Source: Candidatus Methanimicrococcus odontotermitis
Lineage (GTDB): Archaea; Halobacteriota; Methanosarcinia; Methanosarcinales; Methanosarcinaceae
Length of the DNA stretch: 39,167 bases
NCBI GenBank assembly: GCA_031286065.1
Contig: JAITUZ010000051.1
Location: 1 to 39,167, forward strand
Reading direction: 5' to 3'
Part shown: positions 1 to 10,775 of the stretch, piece by piece
Numbering within the stretch: position 1 is the first letter of the stretch
How the letters are laid out: every line of letters starts with the position of its first letter
Notes under the pieces: generated by a model
The model's database searches: none
What the model was told of the DNA's origin: nothing
The model's input: the letters and a program-made list of their open reading frames with translations, nothing else
Program-made: the position numbers and the translations under genes

Positions 1-53
1 GTTATGAAAAAGCCGGCTTTCATTAATATTTAATAAAACCAAAGGTCAGGATT

Positions 54-2246
54 ATGGGAAAAAGAAAACAAATGGTCGAGCGCGTGACCGCTCTCATGGG
101 CAACCCCGAAATGATTCGCAACATCGGTATTGTCGCGCACATCGACCACGGTAAAACAACGCTTTCCGACAACTTACTCAGCGGTGCCGGAATGATCTCC
201 TCCGAACTCGCCGGAAAACAGTTATTCATGGACTCCGACGAAGAAGAACAGGCGCGCGGTATCACGATTGATGCTTCCAACGTTTCAATGGTCCACACAT
301 ACAATGGAAAAGAATACCTCATCAACCTTATTGACACGCCGGGTCACGTTGACTTCGGCGGTGACGTGACGCGCGCCATGCGCGCCGTTGACGGCGCTGT
401 TGTCGTTGTCGACGCGGTCGAAGGAACGATGCCCCAGACCGAAACCGTTCTCAGACAGGCTCTCCGTGAACACGTCCGCCCGGTTTTGTTCATCAACAAA
501 GTCGACCGTCTGATCAATGAACTTCAAGTCGACCCGCAGGAAATGCAGGTCCGTCTCGGCAAACTCATTGACCACGTGAACAAACTCATCAAAAACATGA
601 ACCCCGAGAGATACAAAGACGGCTGGCGCGTTGACGCTGCAATCGGCAGTGTCGCATTCGGTTCCGCTCTTTACAACTGGGCCATCAGCGTTCCGATGAT
701 GCAGAAGACAAAGATTTCTTTCAATGACGTTTATAATTTCTGTACAACCGGCGACATGAAGACACTGGCGCAGAAATGCCCGCTTCACGAAGCTCTTAAC
801 GACATGGTTATCAGTCACTTGCCGAACCCGCTCAACGCTCAGAAGGAAAGAGTGAAAGCCATTTGGCACGGTGACAAAGATTCCGCAATCGGCAAGTCTA
901 TGAATTCCGCTGACCCCCAAGGCGACCTCGCCTTCATGGTAACGGACATTTCAATGGACCCGCACGCCGGTGAAGTCGCGACAGGCAGACTTTTCAGCGG
1001 CACACTCACCCGCGGGTTAGAAGTTTATACCTCCGGTTCCGCCAAGAAAAGCAGAATCCAGCAGGTCAGTATTTTCATGGGTCCGGAAAGGCTCGAAGTG
1101 GAAAATATTCCGGCAGGGAACATCGCGGCCGTTACAGGTTTGAAAGAAGCGATCGTCGGCTCTACCATTACAACGCTTGACGGCATGATGCCTTTTGAAA
1201 GCATCAGACACGTCAGCGAACCGGTTATCACCGTTTCCGTTGAAGCCAAGCACACAAAGGACCTTCCGAAATTGGTCGAAGTTCTCAGACAGGTCGCTAA
1301 AGAAGACCCGACGCTTCAGATCACTTTGAATGAAGAAACCGGCGAACACTTGATGGCCGGTATGGGCGAGCTCCACCTTGAAGTTATCGCGCACAGAATC
1401 GAGCGCGACAAGGGCGTTGAGATCATTACCAACCCGCCGATTGTCGTTTACAGAGAAACGATCAAAAAGAAAATTGAAAACATTGAAGGAAAGTCCCCCA
1501 ACAGACACAACCGCTTCTATATCGATATCGAGCCGCTCAACGATTCAATCGTTTCTTTGATCCGCGAGGGCGAAATCTCCATGAGAATGGAAGAACTCGA
1601 AAGAAGAGAAAAATTGATCGCTGCCGGCATGGACAAAGATGAAGCAAAAAGCATTGCCGCGATTTACGGCAACAACATCTATCTTGATATGACAAAAGGC
1701 ATCCAGTACCTTAACGAAACCATGGAATTGGTTTTGGACGGTTTTGAAGAAGTCATGAAAGCCGGTCCGCTCGCAAGAGAACCTGTCTCTCACGTTAAAG
1801 TTGTTCTCCGTGACGCTAAGCTTCACGAAGACGCCATCCACAGAGGTCCCGCGCAGGTCATTCCGGCATCCCGTCAGGCCATTCAGGCCGCAATGCTCAT
1901 GGCAGACGATTCATTGCTTGAACCGTACCAGAAGGTTTTCATTCAGGTGCCCCAGAACAACATGGGCGGCGCAACGAAAGAAATCCAGGGAAGACGCGGC
2001 AGCATCATTGACATGCAGAGTGAAGGCGACTTGACAATCATCGAGTCCCGCGCGCCTGTTGCCGAGCTTTTCGGATTTGCGGGCGATATCCGTTCCGCAA
2101 CGGAAGGCCGCGCAATGTGGAGCACAGAATTCGGCGGTTTTGAAACCGTTCCGAACAATCTCGCAACTGAAGTCATTTCAAAAATCCGGGAAAGAAAAGG
2201 CTTGAAGAAAGAACTTCCGAAAGCATCAGACTTCTTGGAAATGTAA
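54..2246 (+). CDS. fusA: Translation elongation factor 2 (aEF-2)
   Basis: GTPase that drives ribosomal translocation in the cytoplasm. The 730-residue protein is full length for archaeal EF-2. Visible motifs are the P-loop AHIDHGKT (28-35), the G3 motif DTPGH (94-98) and the G4 motif NKVD (148-151). Near the C-terminal tip the segment AIHRGPAQ carries His596, which aligns with the histidine converted to diphthamide in archaeal and eukaryotic EF-2. The ATG at 54 is preceded by a weak AGGTCAGG purine patch. It begins the fusA-tuf-rps10 series of the archaeal str operon; rps7 and rps12 would be expected to the left, outside the window. Bases 1-53 show no recognisable gene end. A 341-base gap separates it from tuf, so it may end its own transcript. 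Confidence 0.98.
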   Translation: MGKRKQMVERVTALMGNPEMIRNIGIVAHIDHGKTTLSDNLLSGAGMISSELAGKQLFMDSDEEEQARGITIDASNVSMVHTYNGKEYLINLIDTPGHVDFGGDVTRAMRAVDGAVVVVDAVEGTMPQTETVLRQALREHVRPVLFINKVDRLINELQVDPQEMQVRLGKLIDHVNKLIKNMNPERYKDGWRVDAAIGSVAFGSALYNWAISVPMMQKTKISFNDVYNFCTTGDMKTLAQKCPLHEALNDMVISHLPNPLNAQKERVKAIWHGDKDSAIGKSMNSADPQGDLAFMVTDISMDPHAGEVATGRLFSGTLTRGLEVYTSGSAKKSRIQQVSIFMGPERLEVENIPAGNIAAVTGLKEAIVGSTITTLDGMMPFESIRHVSEPVITVSVEAKHTKDLPKLVEVLRQVAKEDPTLQITLNEETGEHLMAGMGELHLEVIAHRIERDKGVEIITNPPIVVYRETIKKKIENIEGKSPNRHNRFYIDIEPLNDSIVSLIREGEISMRMEELERREKLIAAGMDKDEAKSIAAIYGNNIYLDMTKGIQYLNETMELVLDGFEEVMKAGPLAREPVSHVKVVLRDAKLHEDAIHRGPAQVIPASRQAIQAAMLMADDSLLEPYQKVFIQVPQNNMGGATKEIQGRRGSIIDMQSEGDLTIIESRAPVAELFGFAGDIRSATEGRAMWSTEFGGFETVPNNLATEVISKIRERKGLKKELPKASDFLEM

Positions 2247-2351
2247 TGCAAAAGACACAGGCATGAGAAAATCCGCGGCGCCGGAGAAAAATAAACGATA
2301 CATATTGAATATATGAAGTGAAGGTCGCCTTTATTCATCGGTGACCATATC

Positions 2352-2361
2352 TTTTTATATA
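2352..2361 (+). promoter_or_regulatory. Possible TATA box in the fusA-tuf gap
   Basis: The gap 2247-2587 has no gene. TTTTTATATA is the best archaeal TATA-like element in it and would start a transcript near 2385 with a leader of about 200 nt before tuf. A short hairpin (ATCATC AAA GATGAT, 2518-2532) lies in that leader, and the tuf ribosome-binding site AGGAG is at 2576-2580. The promoter call rests on sequence resemblance only. Confidence 0.4.
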
Positions 2362-2587
2362 GATGTGTGTTTATTAGAGTCTACTTCGCAATGCCCGCTG
2401 TCGAGAGAAAATTGGCGAAACGGTTTAATATTGAAATGATATTCAATAATCGGAAAAACTTGAAGTATTTCCGCAGCCGTTCACCATTTATCACTTGTCG
2501 CGGCACCGATTTTCACGATCATCAAAGATGATTTTAAAACAATAATCAATTATTAAACAAACATTAAACAAATTTAGGAGTAAAAAT

Positions 2588-4211
<1,624 letters not shown>

Positions 4212-4245
4212 TTCTTTTTTACACTTCTCTTTGTTTTATCTTTTC

Positions 4246-4320
4246 ATTTCTTATTTTTCGGTTCTTATCTTTTCAGTTCTTATCTTTTCGGTTCTTATCT
4301 TTTCGGTTCTTATCTCTCAT
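4246..4320 (+). repeat. 15-bp pyrimidine-rich tandem repeat after rps10
   Basis: Units of GTTCTTATCTTTTCG run head to tail at 4261-4275, 4276-4290, 4291-4305 and a decayed 4306-4320, with a more diverged unit before (4246-4260). The second and third full units are identical and the first differs at one base. The tract lies 35-110 bases after the rps10 stop and is very T-rich on the + strand, as expected of an archaeal transcription termination zone. The open frame across it only reads the repeat and is not taken as a gene. Confidence 0.8.
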
Positions 4321-4460
4321 TCCTTTTATTTGTTCGTTTCTTGTATCTTCTCTTTAATCTCACTCTTAAAATATACTCTTTTATACTTGTTTATCCTTTC
4401 AACACTTCGGAAATCAATTTCTATTTTCAATATTTTATTTTATGAAATATTTTTAATGGC

Positions 4461-4476
4461 AGACCGCCGCCGGTCT
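4461..4476 (+). promoter_or_regulatory. Hairpin just before the small membrane-protein gene
   Basis: AGACCG CCGC CGGTCT forms a perfect six-pair stem with a four-base loop, 17 bases before the ATG at 4494 and directly before the weak GAAGGG purine patch. It could affect translation initiation, but nothing in the sequence proves this. Confidence 0.35.
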
Positions 4477-4493
4477 GAAGGGTTGTGATTGAA

Positions 4494-4946
4494 ATGGTAA
4501 TGAAAATACTCTTTTCGGAAAACTTGATGTCCAAGTTTAAAGTTTTGGAAGGCATCAACACTTTTCTCGGAATCTACATCGTTTTGGCTTATGCTCTTTT
4601 ATGGTATTTGAGTTCCGTGCCGCGTATTTTTATATATCTGACGCCTGTTCTCAGCGTTGTTTTAATCATTTATCACATAAAAATGTCATCCGATTTGAAA
4701 AAATCCGTCCTCGGAAGCGGCAGTTTGCTGAATCTCCGTTTTGTCTCTTCGGCAGGGTTTACACTCATACTGTTTCTGTCGGCAGCTGTTTTTCTGACAG
4801 CGGGATGTCTTCTCCATTCACCGCTTTTATTTATTCCGGCGATGTTTTTTGTTCTGAACCACGCGCTTTACATCAGCATTGATAAAAATCAAATTATTTC
4901 AAAAAAGAAGAAAAACAGCGGAATGCCGCTTTCTGCGGCCCCTTAA
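4494..4946 (+). CDS. Small four-helix membrane protein, unknown function
   Basis: I do not recognise the family. The 150-residue protein (ATG at 4494; GTG at 4485 and ATG at 4500 are alternatives) has four strongly hydrophobic segments, roughly at residues 23-41, 44-62, 83-107 and 109-127, and a lysine-rich C-terminal tail around KKKKNSG, so it is likely an integral membrane protein. No catalytic motif is visible. It is isolated between the rps10 terminator zone and the convergent DUF47 gene. Start choice is uncertain because the only purine patch (GAAGGG) is weakly placed. Confidence 0.65.
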   Translation: MVMKILFSENLMSKFKVLEGINTFLGIYIVLAYALLWYLSSVPRIFIYLTPVLSVVLIIYHIKMSSDLKKSVLGSGSLLNLRFVSSAGFTLILFLSAAVFLTAGCLLHSPLLFIPAMFFVLNHALYISIDKNQIISKKKKNSGMPLSAAP

Positions 4947-5087
4947 CAATGACAAACAGCGAAAAAATAAATAAAGCTGCGAAAAAAAGAAGTTTGGGCA
5001 GCTGATGCCCGCTGATTCATTTAATTTAATTCCCGAATCAGAATTCATAAATTCTTTAACCAAAATTCGTATTTTTCGGATCAAAAT

Positions 5088-5783
5088 TCATGTTTTCTTA
5101 ATCAGAATCTTTCTCATAATATCAACCGAACGGGCGGTTTGATCCGCAATATCGCCGATGTTGTCTATGAGGCGGACAACGTGATAAACCCCGGCGCCGC
5201 CGATTTCGTTCTCATGTTTGAAAAGCGTTTTGAGGACATGAACTTCAAACATATCGACTTCAAACTCCTGCTTTTCGATTTCAGGGATTTGTTCCACCAG
5301 CTTTTGAATTTCAACTTTACTGTAGGATGTCACTTCCAGTTTTTCCAGTCCTGTCATGACTTTTTCATAGCCGCGGATACATGCCATTGACATTTTCATC
5401 AAGCTGCGAAGCTCATCTTTAACATCCTGCGGCAGGTCTTCGGGTGATCGAAGCGTCATCCAATGCGCCGCATTCTGAGCGTTGTTGGCGATTCGGTCCT
5501 GAGATTTTAAGAAATCCAAAAGGTCATTGGTATCCAGCTGAATGACAACGGAATTCGGCAAAATCAGCTGGAACTGTTGTTTCATCTTATCGGCGTCATG
5601 TTCTAAATCATTAATGATTCGGCACAGTTCCTCAACTCTTTCGATATTTCCTTCCAAATATCGGTCCAGCATTTCAGAGAGCCTGTCAGCGGCTTCAATC
5701 ACTTTTTTAGAGTGGTCTTCCAATGCGTCAATCGGAGAATCCACATATATGTTTAAAATAGACCTGATATATTTGTGCGGCAT
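5088..5783 (-). CDS. DUF47/PhoU-like protein paired with Pit transporter
   Basis: A member of the TIGR00153/DUF47 family, an all-helical PhoU-like fold whose members are commonly encoded beside Pit phosphate transporters and are thought to modulate them. The chain is helical with phrases usual for the family: DLEHDADKMK in the first half and a final helix HVVRLIDNIGDIADQTARS that supplies the C-terminal D-x-A signature. ATG at 5783 is chosen (231 aa) because an AAGGA patch at 5795-5799 (minus strand) is better spaced for it than for the GTG at 5792. It lies 142 bases downstream of pit on the same strand, but a terminator-like hairpin sits between them. Confidence 0.85.
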   Translation of the reverse strand: MPHKYIRSILNIYVDSPIDALEDHSKKVIEAADRLSEMLDRYLEGNIERVEELCRIINDLEHDADKMKQQFQLILPNSVVIQLDTNDLLDFLKSQDRIANNAQNAAHWMTLRSPEDLPQDVKDELRSLMKMSMACIRGYEKVMTGLEKLEVTSYSKVEIQKLVEQIPEIEKQEFEVDMFEVHVLKTLFKHENEIGGAGVYHVVRLIDNIGDIADQTARSVDIMRKILIKKT

Positions 5784-5904
5784 TTTCTTCACTGTCCTTA
5801 ATCTTACTTCTCCAATCTATCATTCAGCTATTAATATCTTTTTCATATTCTGCATTGCCGCCATTATTTTCCGCCGTATGAATCATCGCTGTTCCGGCTG
5901 AAAT

Positions 5905-5923
5905 AAAAAAGCCCCCGCTTTTG
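5905..5923 (-). terminator. Terminator-like hairpin after pit
   Basis: Read on the minus strand, AAAAGC GGGG GCTTTT is a perfect six-pair hairpin followed by further T residues, immediately after the pit stop codon. It could end or attenuate the pit transcript before the DUF47 gene. Confidence 0.6.
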
Positions 5924-5925
5924 AT

Positions 5926-6966
5926 TTAAAGGAAAAACCAAGCCAGCGGGAAGTAAATAACCATGCATGTCAATGCCGCAACAGGAACAGTAATGAACCA
6001 AGAGTTGACGATGTTTTTAATCACTTTCAGATTTACACCGGATAAGCCGCCGGCAAGACCGACACCGATGACGGCACCGACAAGCGTGTGCGTCGTTGAA
6101 ATCGGAAGACCGACAAAACTGTGCGCCAAAACGACTGATGCCGTTGCAAACTGAGCGGAAAAACCGCGCGTCGGCGTTAACTCTGTGATTTTGTTGCCGA
6201 CCGTATCAATGACTTTGTAGCCCCAGGTGGATAAACCGATAACGATGCCGGCCGCGCCGAGAAGGAGCAGAACTTGAGTTAATGTCAAAGGTCCGAAGCC
6301 GCCGTAACCGTATATTTCAAAAACAGCATATAACGGCCCGATCGCATTGGCCACATCATTTGACCCGTGAGCGAACGCGATAAAACAAGCTGTCGCTACT
6401 TGAAGCCATATAAATTTTTTCTCGATGCCCGGAACGTTTTCCGATTTTGTCAAGAATCTTTTCCGAACAATATAAAATATAATATAAGCCAAAACAGCAC
6501 CGATCGCCGGTGACAGGAACCAGCTTGCAACAATGCTTACAAGGACAATCCACTGAATATCTGAAAAAGCAATATATCCGTAAAAGATGCAAATAATTCC
6601 AAAACCTAAAACAGATCCGACAATTGAGTGCGTTGTTGAAACGGGCAGGTTATAAAATGTCGCCAGCGTAATCCAAAAAGCGGCCGCCAAAATCGCAGCC
6701 AGCATGCCGACTGTAACAATCAGAGGACTGATTTCAATGATTTTGTCAAGCGGAACGATGCCTTTGGCAATTGTCCCTGTAACATGGCCTCCGAACAAAA
6801 GCGCTCCGGCCAGCTCGAATACGGCCGCCAGAATGATAACTTGTTTAATTGTAAGCGATTTTGAACCGACTGAGGTTCCCATTGCATTTGCAAGGTCGTT
6901 GGCTCCGATATTCCAGGCCATATAAAGACCCGCTAATACCAGCGCAACACCAAGTAATATATCCAT
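5926..6966 (-). CDS. pit: Inorganic phosphate transporter, Pit family
   Basis: Low-affinity phosphate permease (PF01384) of the cytoplasmic membrane. The 346-residue protein shows the duplicated Pit signature: GANDLANAMGTSVGS near residue 22 and GSNDVANAIGPLYAV near 202, plus the paired STTHSIVG and STTHTLVG motifs. About ten hydrophobic helices are evident. The ATG is preceded by GGAG six bases upstream. The DUF47 partner is downstream on the same strand. The gene is divergent from the kinase-like gene at 7162. Confidence 0.93.
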   Translation of the reverse strand: MDILLGVALVLAGLYMAWNIGANDLANAMGTSVGSKSLTIKQVIILAAVFELAGALLFGGHVTGTIAKGIVPLDKIIEISPLIVTVGMLAAILAAAFWITLATFYNLPVSTTHSIVGSVLGFGIICIFYGYIAFSDIQWIVLVSIVASWFLSPAIGAVLAYIIFYIVRKRFLTKSENVPGIEKKFIWLQVATACFIAFAHGSNDVANAIGPLYAVFEIYGYGGFGPLTLTQVLLLLGAAGIVIGLSTWGYKVIDTVGNKITELTPTRGFSAQFATASVVLAHSFVGLPISTTHTLVGAVIGVGLAGGLSGVNLKVIKNIVNSWFITVPVAALTCMVIYFPLAWFFL

Positions 6967-7121
6967 TGTTTTCTCCGTGTATCAAATTTTCGAATAAATC
7001 ATTCGTTTTTGCTGAAAGAATGAATGAAGAATCATCGGATGTGTTATAAACTTTATTTGTATAAAATATATATTTTCAATAGTTTTTGATCCTGTCCTTT
7101 GAGCCTGAACCGGCCTGAAAT

Positions 7122-7131
7122 ATTTATAAAT
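7122..7131 (+). promoter_or_regulatory. TATA box for the kinase-like gene
   Basis: ATTTATAAAT-type element about 31-40 bases before the ATG at 7162. Initiation 25 bases downstream would give a leader of only a few bases, and no ribosome-binding site is seen, so the mRNA may be nearly leaderless. Confidence 0.5.
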
Positions 7132-7161
7132 CAGAACATCCATTTCGACTTTTGAATCACT

Positions 7162-7695
7162 ATGGATTTTTTGAACGCGTCCGACAAAAAAGGTAAAGAA
7201 AACATTGTTCTCATCGGCATGCCCGGATCCGGTAAAAGCACAACAGGCGTCTTACTTGCAAAATCGATCGGTTTTTCGTTTTCAGATACGGATCTCCTGA
7301 TTCAGCGGCAGACAAACATGCTTCTTCAGGAAATCGCGGATTCTGCCGGTTTTTCAGGGTTCATTGAAATCGAAGAAAACATCATTTCCGGAATTCAAGC
7401 TTCAAAATGCGTAATTTCAACAGGCGGCAGCGCGATCTACGGTGAAAAATCAATGGCGCGCCTGAAAGAAATCGGAATCATCGTTTTTCTGGATGTCGCT
7501 TTTCCCGAAATCACACGCCGGATCCAAAATATATCTACACGCGGCATTGCGTTAAAAGCCGGGCAGAGTTTGGAGACTCTCTATGAAGAACGCCGTCCGC
7601 TTTACCAAAAATACGCCGATATCATCGTGTCGGGGGACAATAAAACGGTGGAAGAGCTGGTGACGGAAATTATTGAAAAGCTTCAAGCGGAATAA
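7162..7695 (+). CDS. Shikimate-kinase-like P-loop kinase, substrate uncertain
   Basis: The 177-residue protein has the fold signature of bacterial-type shikimate kinase (PF01202): Walker A GMPGSGKST (19-27), SDTD (41-44), STGGS (86-90, where the family usually has GGG), a lid with STRGIA (125-130) and ERRPLYQKYAD (143-153). The family's F-R-x-x-E shikimate-binding segment reads FIEIE (67-71), so the arginine is absent. Most archaea use an unrelated GHMP-type shikimate kinase. The protein is therefore a sugar- or polyol-type kinase of this superfamily whose substrate may not be shikimate. It stands alone, its stop codon two bases from the convergent dtdA end, with no aromatic-pathway genes beside it. 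Confidence 0.75.
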   Translation: MDFLNASDKKGKENIVLIGMPGSGKSTTGVLLAKSIGFSFSDTDLLIQRQTNMLLQEIADSAGFSGFIEIEENIISGIQASKCVISTGGSAIYGEKSMARLKEIGIIVFLDVAFPEITRRIQNISTRGIALKAGQSLETLYEERRPLYQKYADIIVSGDNKTVEELVTEIIEKLQAE

Positions 7696-7697
7696 AT

Positions 7698-8744
7698 TTA
7701 TTCATCTCCGCTCTCGTTTCCTTTTTCCCTTAAATTAAAACCGACGCCGTATTCCGCAGCCGCTTCTTTGTCATTTAGTATCAGGATACCGTTTTTTTCC
7801 AAAATCTCTGTGATACGGCGCCGATCCGGTCCGCGCATGGATTTTTTATCAAAAAACGCGATAGTTGCGCCCGTTTTTTCAAACGCCGCCAATATGAGTT
7901 CTTCTGTAATCATTTCTAACTGATATTTCGGAAACATGTGACCGAATGCCAGTTTTGTTCTGAAGATGCCGGCGGTTTGCCGCTCACCGTAATGGCCGCC
8001 GCCGAAAGCAACGGCAATGACATTGTTTTCCAAAAGGTTTGCTTCTTGCAGCGCTCGTTCATCGGCCGCGCCGGATTTATTCAGTTCCGCCAGCGACAGA
8101 ACCGCTTTCGCGACAACAGCCCCCGGCGCCGCGTTTGCCCATTCTTTTTCAGTGCTGCCGATTTCAACGAATAAAGACGGTGTATCCAGTTCCGTCGGAC
8201 CGTGATGCGTCACTTCAAAAGTCACGTCATAACCGAGTCCGGTTTCATTGTTCAGCCTGTCCATGACCAAAAGCAATTTTTTCATTTCAAGCGGCGCCGG
8301 GACCGGCAGTGAATGAGGCCGTCCGCCGAAATCCGCGCCGGCGTAGTTTCCGGATACGTGAGCGGTGAGTGCTTTTGTTTCGCTTTGACTTTTGTGTTTG
8401 GATAAAAAGACGATCAAGTCGCTTTTGTATCCTAAAAATTCAAGACGCTTGTCTAAATAATCCTGAAAAATCGTCCGCCCGTCAAGGCTGATTAATCGGA
8501 ATAAAGTCTTTCCGATTTCTAATTCATAAATTTCAGTGAACAGATTGGAGAGTTCTTTTCCTTTTTCTTCAGCATATAAAGCCGGAATTGAAAACGGATA
8601 CCTGTTCAGTGCTTCTTTCATTTTTTCAATCGGCGGCGTCTCTTTTTTTGTCCACGCTTCTGTTTCTAAAAGACGGTCTTTGATATTGACGCCGGCGGAA
8701 TCCGGCAGAGAGCACATGAGCGTAATGATTTTTGTTTTTGTCAT
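7698..8744 (-). CDS. dtdA: D-aminoacyl-tRNA deacylase, archaeal type
   Basis: Hydrolyses D-amino acids mischarged on tRNA, recycling the tRNA (DtdA/GEK1 family). Visible conserved blocks are the N-terminal strand IITLMCSLPDSAGVNI, SKHKSQSETKALTAH near residue 115, TFEVTHHGPTELDTPS near 180, and VAFGGGHYGERQ near 250, which carries the family's histidine-rich active site. With the ATG at 8744 the protein has 348 residues, longer than the shortest archaeal versions because of a C-terminal extension; a GTG at 8753 is an alternative. It is the last gene of a pyrH, zinc-ribbon, dtdA series on this strand, 36 bases after the zinc-ribbon stop. No clear ribosome-binding site is visible. Confidence 0.92.
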   Translation of the reverse strand: MTKTKIITLMCSLPDSAGVNIKDRLLETEAWTKKETPPIEKMKEALNRYPFSIPALYAEEKGKELSNLFTEIYELEIGKTLFRLISLDGRTIFQDYLDKRLEFLGYKSDLIVFLSKHKSQSETKALTAHVSGNYAGADFGGRPHSLPVPAPLEMKKLLLVMDRLNNETGLGYDVTFEVTHHGPTELDTPSLFVEIGSTEKEWANAAPGAVVAKAVLSLAELNKSGAADERALQEANLLENNVIAVAFGGGHYGERQTAGIFRTKLAFGHMFPKYQLEMITEELILAAFEKTGATIAFFDKKSMRGPDRRRITEILEKNGILILNDKEAAAEYGVGFNLREKGNESGDE

Positions 8745-8780
8745 TCGGGTCACTGTGTGCTTGATTTTTAATGTTTCGCC

Positions 8781-8990
8781 TTATCCGATTAAAAAGTCTA
8801 AAATGTCCAATCCTGCGGAATTCTGCGCTTTATATATTTCTGTAAAGCCGCAATCCGCGCAGCTGATTGTGATGAATTTCTTATTCTGAATATTGAACAA
8901 TTTCGTAAATGTGCCGCCTGTCGCTTGAAATTGATCGTCGGTGTAATGATTGCAGCCGCATTTCGGACAGACATATTGTTGTTTTTCCAT
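8781..8990 (-). CDS. Small zinc-ribbon protein (DUF2082-like)
   Basis: A 69-residue protein with two cysteine knuckles, CPKC near residue 8 and CADC near 44, separated by TGGTFTKLFNIQNKKFITIS, and a hydrophobic end LDILDFLIG. This matches the pattern of the DUF2082/PF09855 zinc-ribbon family annotated as nucleic-acid binding; no function is established. The ATG at 8990 is preferred over an upstream start overlapping pyrH because GAGGG lies five bases before it. It starts 11 bases after the pyrH stop, so the two are probably cotranscribed. Confidence 0.85.
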   Translation of the reverse strand: MEKQQYVCPKCGCNHYTDDQFQATGGTFTKLFNIQNKKFITISCADCGFTEIYKAQNSAGLDILDFLIG

Positions 8991-9001
8991 TTTTTCCCTC
9001 T

Positions 9002-9697
9002 TTATGATGTAATGATCGTTCCGCAGCATTCTTTCTGCGGACCTTTCTCTTCGCCTTCGATTATTTTCATTATTGTTTCAGGGTTTCTTCCGTCTAAAAC
9101 AATCGTTCGGATGCCGCCTCTTTCAATCAGTTTGCAGGCGATCGGATCGATTGGAGATTTGGAGCCGGCTTTCAAAGACGTTTCGCCGGACATTTTGACA
9201 AGTTCCGCGCTTGTCATGGTTTTGAATTTAACGGCGTTTGAATTGACATTCGGGTCGGCGGAGTAAATGCCGTCAACGGATGTCGGGATTAGGAACAGGT
9301 CTGCGCCGAGATACTCTGAAAGCGCGGCGGAAACGGCATCTGTCGTCTGTCCCGGAAGAACGCCTCCCATCACGACAATTTTTCCGGATTCGGCGGCGAT
9401 CGCGGCTTCGTTGTAATTTGTCGGAACTTCAGGATACGCGGATTTACCGAGCGCGGAAATCAGGAGTTTGGCGTTGATGCGCGTCACGTCGATTCCGATA
9501 AAATCGCAGGTGACTTCATCCGCGCCTGCGCTGCGTGCCGTTTCAATGTACCGGCGGGCGAAAACACCGCCGCCGATGATGAGAAGAAGTTTGTGTTTTT
9601 CCGCGATTTTTTGAATCGTTTCCGCGTATGTTTTAAAACGGGCGGCGTCTAAATCGCCTGCCAAAATCGAACCGCCGAGAGACATTACAATGAACAT
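9002..9697 (-). CDS. pyrH: Uridylate kinase (UMP kinase)
   Basis: Phosphorylates UMP to UDP in pyrimidine nucleotide synthesis; amino-acid-kinase fold (PF00696). From the ATG at 9697 the protein has 231 residues, the usual archaeal length; an upstream start would add 12 residues. Motifs are MSLGGSI at the N-terminus (nucleotide binding), LLIIGGGVFARRYIETAR for the UMP region, MGGVLPGQTTDAVSA, LIPTSVDGIYSADP, and SPIDPIACKLIERGGI near the C-terminus, all typical of archaeal PyrH. First gene of the three-gene series with the zinc-ribbon gene and dtdA. The TPR gene is transcribed divergently. Confidence 0.95.
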   Translation of the reverse strand: MFIVMSLGGSILAGDLDAARFKTYAETIQKIAEKHKLLLIIGGGVFARRYIETARSAGADEVTCDFIGIDVTRINAKLLISALGKSAYPEVPTNYNEAAIAAESGKIVVMGGVLPGQTTDAVSAALSEYLGADLFLIPTSVDGIYSADPNVNSNAVKFKTMTSAELVKMSGETSLKAGSKSPIDPIACKLIERGGIRTIVLDGRNPETIMKIIEGEEKGPQKECCGTIITS

Positions 9698-9889
9698 GGA
9701 TTTCTTTCCTGATGTTTTAATGATATTATGCAAATGGTGAACAAATAAGTAAACTTGCCTTTAAATTTATCGTCAGATTTTTAAATTGAATCCGTTTTAA
9801 ATTCATTTCAGGGAAAAAGATTAAAAAGTTTCATTTGTTTTTTGAATCCAAAGTCAATTATTTTTAATTAAAGTTTAGAGGAATCATAA

Positions 9890-10759
9890 ATGGAAGAACA
9901 TGAAAATTCGGAATCTCTCAAAACGGAGCCGGAATTTGACCGCGGCGTTTTACTTCATCAGCTGGCTGAGCGCGAAAAAGCGCTGGAGTATTACAACGGT
10001 ATCCTTGCAGAAGAGCCGGAAAACGGCGACGCTTGGTACAACAAAGCGCTGACACTTCACGGTCTCAGCCGTTTCTATGAAGCGATGGACGCTTATGACA
10101 CCGCTGTGAAATTCAATCCCAAAGACAGTGACGCTTATTATAACAAAGGCGTTATCCAATCCGAACTTGGATTGTACAGCGATGCCGTTGAAAGCTACAG
10201 CAAAGCCATTGAAGCGGACAGCGGGAACATTGACGCCGTTTTCAATAAAGCGACGGCGCTTCTCCAATTAAAGGCATATGACGAAGCCGTCAAAGTTTAT
10301 GACACGATTTTTGAAAATGATAAAAACAATGTCAGTGCCGCTTACAATAAGGCGCTCGCTCTCGTTCAGCTGGAACGGTATGATGAAGCGCTCGCTTCTT
10401 TTGACATTGTCATTCAAATAGACCCGATGAACAAAGAAGCCTGGTATGACAAAGCGCACTTGCTTTTGAGAACCGGAAAGACCGAAGACGCTAAGGAAGC
10501 GTTCAGCATGACCATTAAACTCATTCCTGACCTGCCCGATTCCTGGTTCAGAATCGGCGGTATTTTCGCTGTTGTCGGACAAAAGAAAGAAAGCGTGAAA
10601 TACCTCCGCAAAGCGATTAATGCCAATCCGGAAGCGCGCGAATGGGCAAAAGAAGATTTAGACTACGAATCCATGCGAAACGACGCGGATTTCCAAAATC
10701 TTCTGGAATCCGGCGATGCCGAAATCAAAGCGGCACTTAAAGACACCGAACAGGTTTAA
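9890..10759 (+). CDS. Tetratricopeptide-repeat protein
   Basis: A 289-residue soluble protein made almost wholly of about seven 34-residue TPR units between residues 18 and 250, recognisable by the repeated AWYNKA, AYYNKG, AVFNKA, AAYNKA, AWYDKA and SWFRIG helices followed by YDEA-type second helices. TPR arrays scaffold protein-protein contacts; the partner is unknown. No signal peptide or membrane segment is visible. GAGGAA at 9878-9883 supports the ATG at 9890. The DUF4240 gene begins 16 bases after its stop and that gene overlaps mutY, so the three likely form one transcript. Confidence 0.9.
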   Translation: MEEHENSESLKTEPEFDRGVLLHQLAEREKALEYYNGILAEEPENGDAWYNKALTLHGLSRFYEAMDAYDTAVKFNPKDSDAYYNKGVIQSELGLYSDAVESYSKAIEADSGNIDAVFNKATALLQLKAYDEAVKVYDTIFENDKNNVSAAYNKALALVQLERYDEALASFDIVIQIDPMNKEAWYDKAHLLLRTGKTEDAKEAFSMTIKLIPDLPDSWFRIGGIFAVVGQKKESVKYLRKAINANPEAREWAKEDLDYESMRNDADFQNLLESGDAEIKAALKDTEQV

Positions 10760-10775
10760 ACTCGGGGAAATGACG

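Noticed and set aside
285-920. Long minus-strand open frame inside fusA
   Set aside because: It is opposite the conserved EF-2 coding sequence and resembles no protein.
4246-4320. CRISPR array
   Set aside because: The units abut with no spacers and no cas genes are near; it is a simple tandem repeat.
4231-4488. Open frame of 85 codons after rps10
   Set aside because: It mostly translates the 15-bp tandem repeat (SVLIF repeated) and has no ribosome-binding site.
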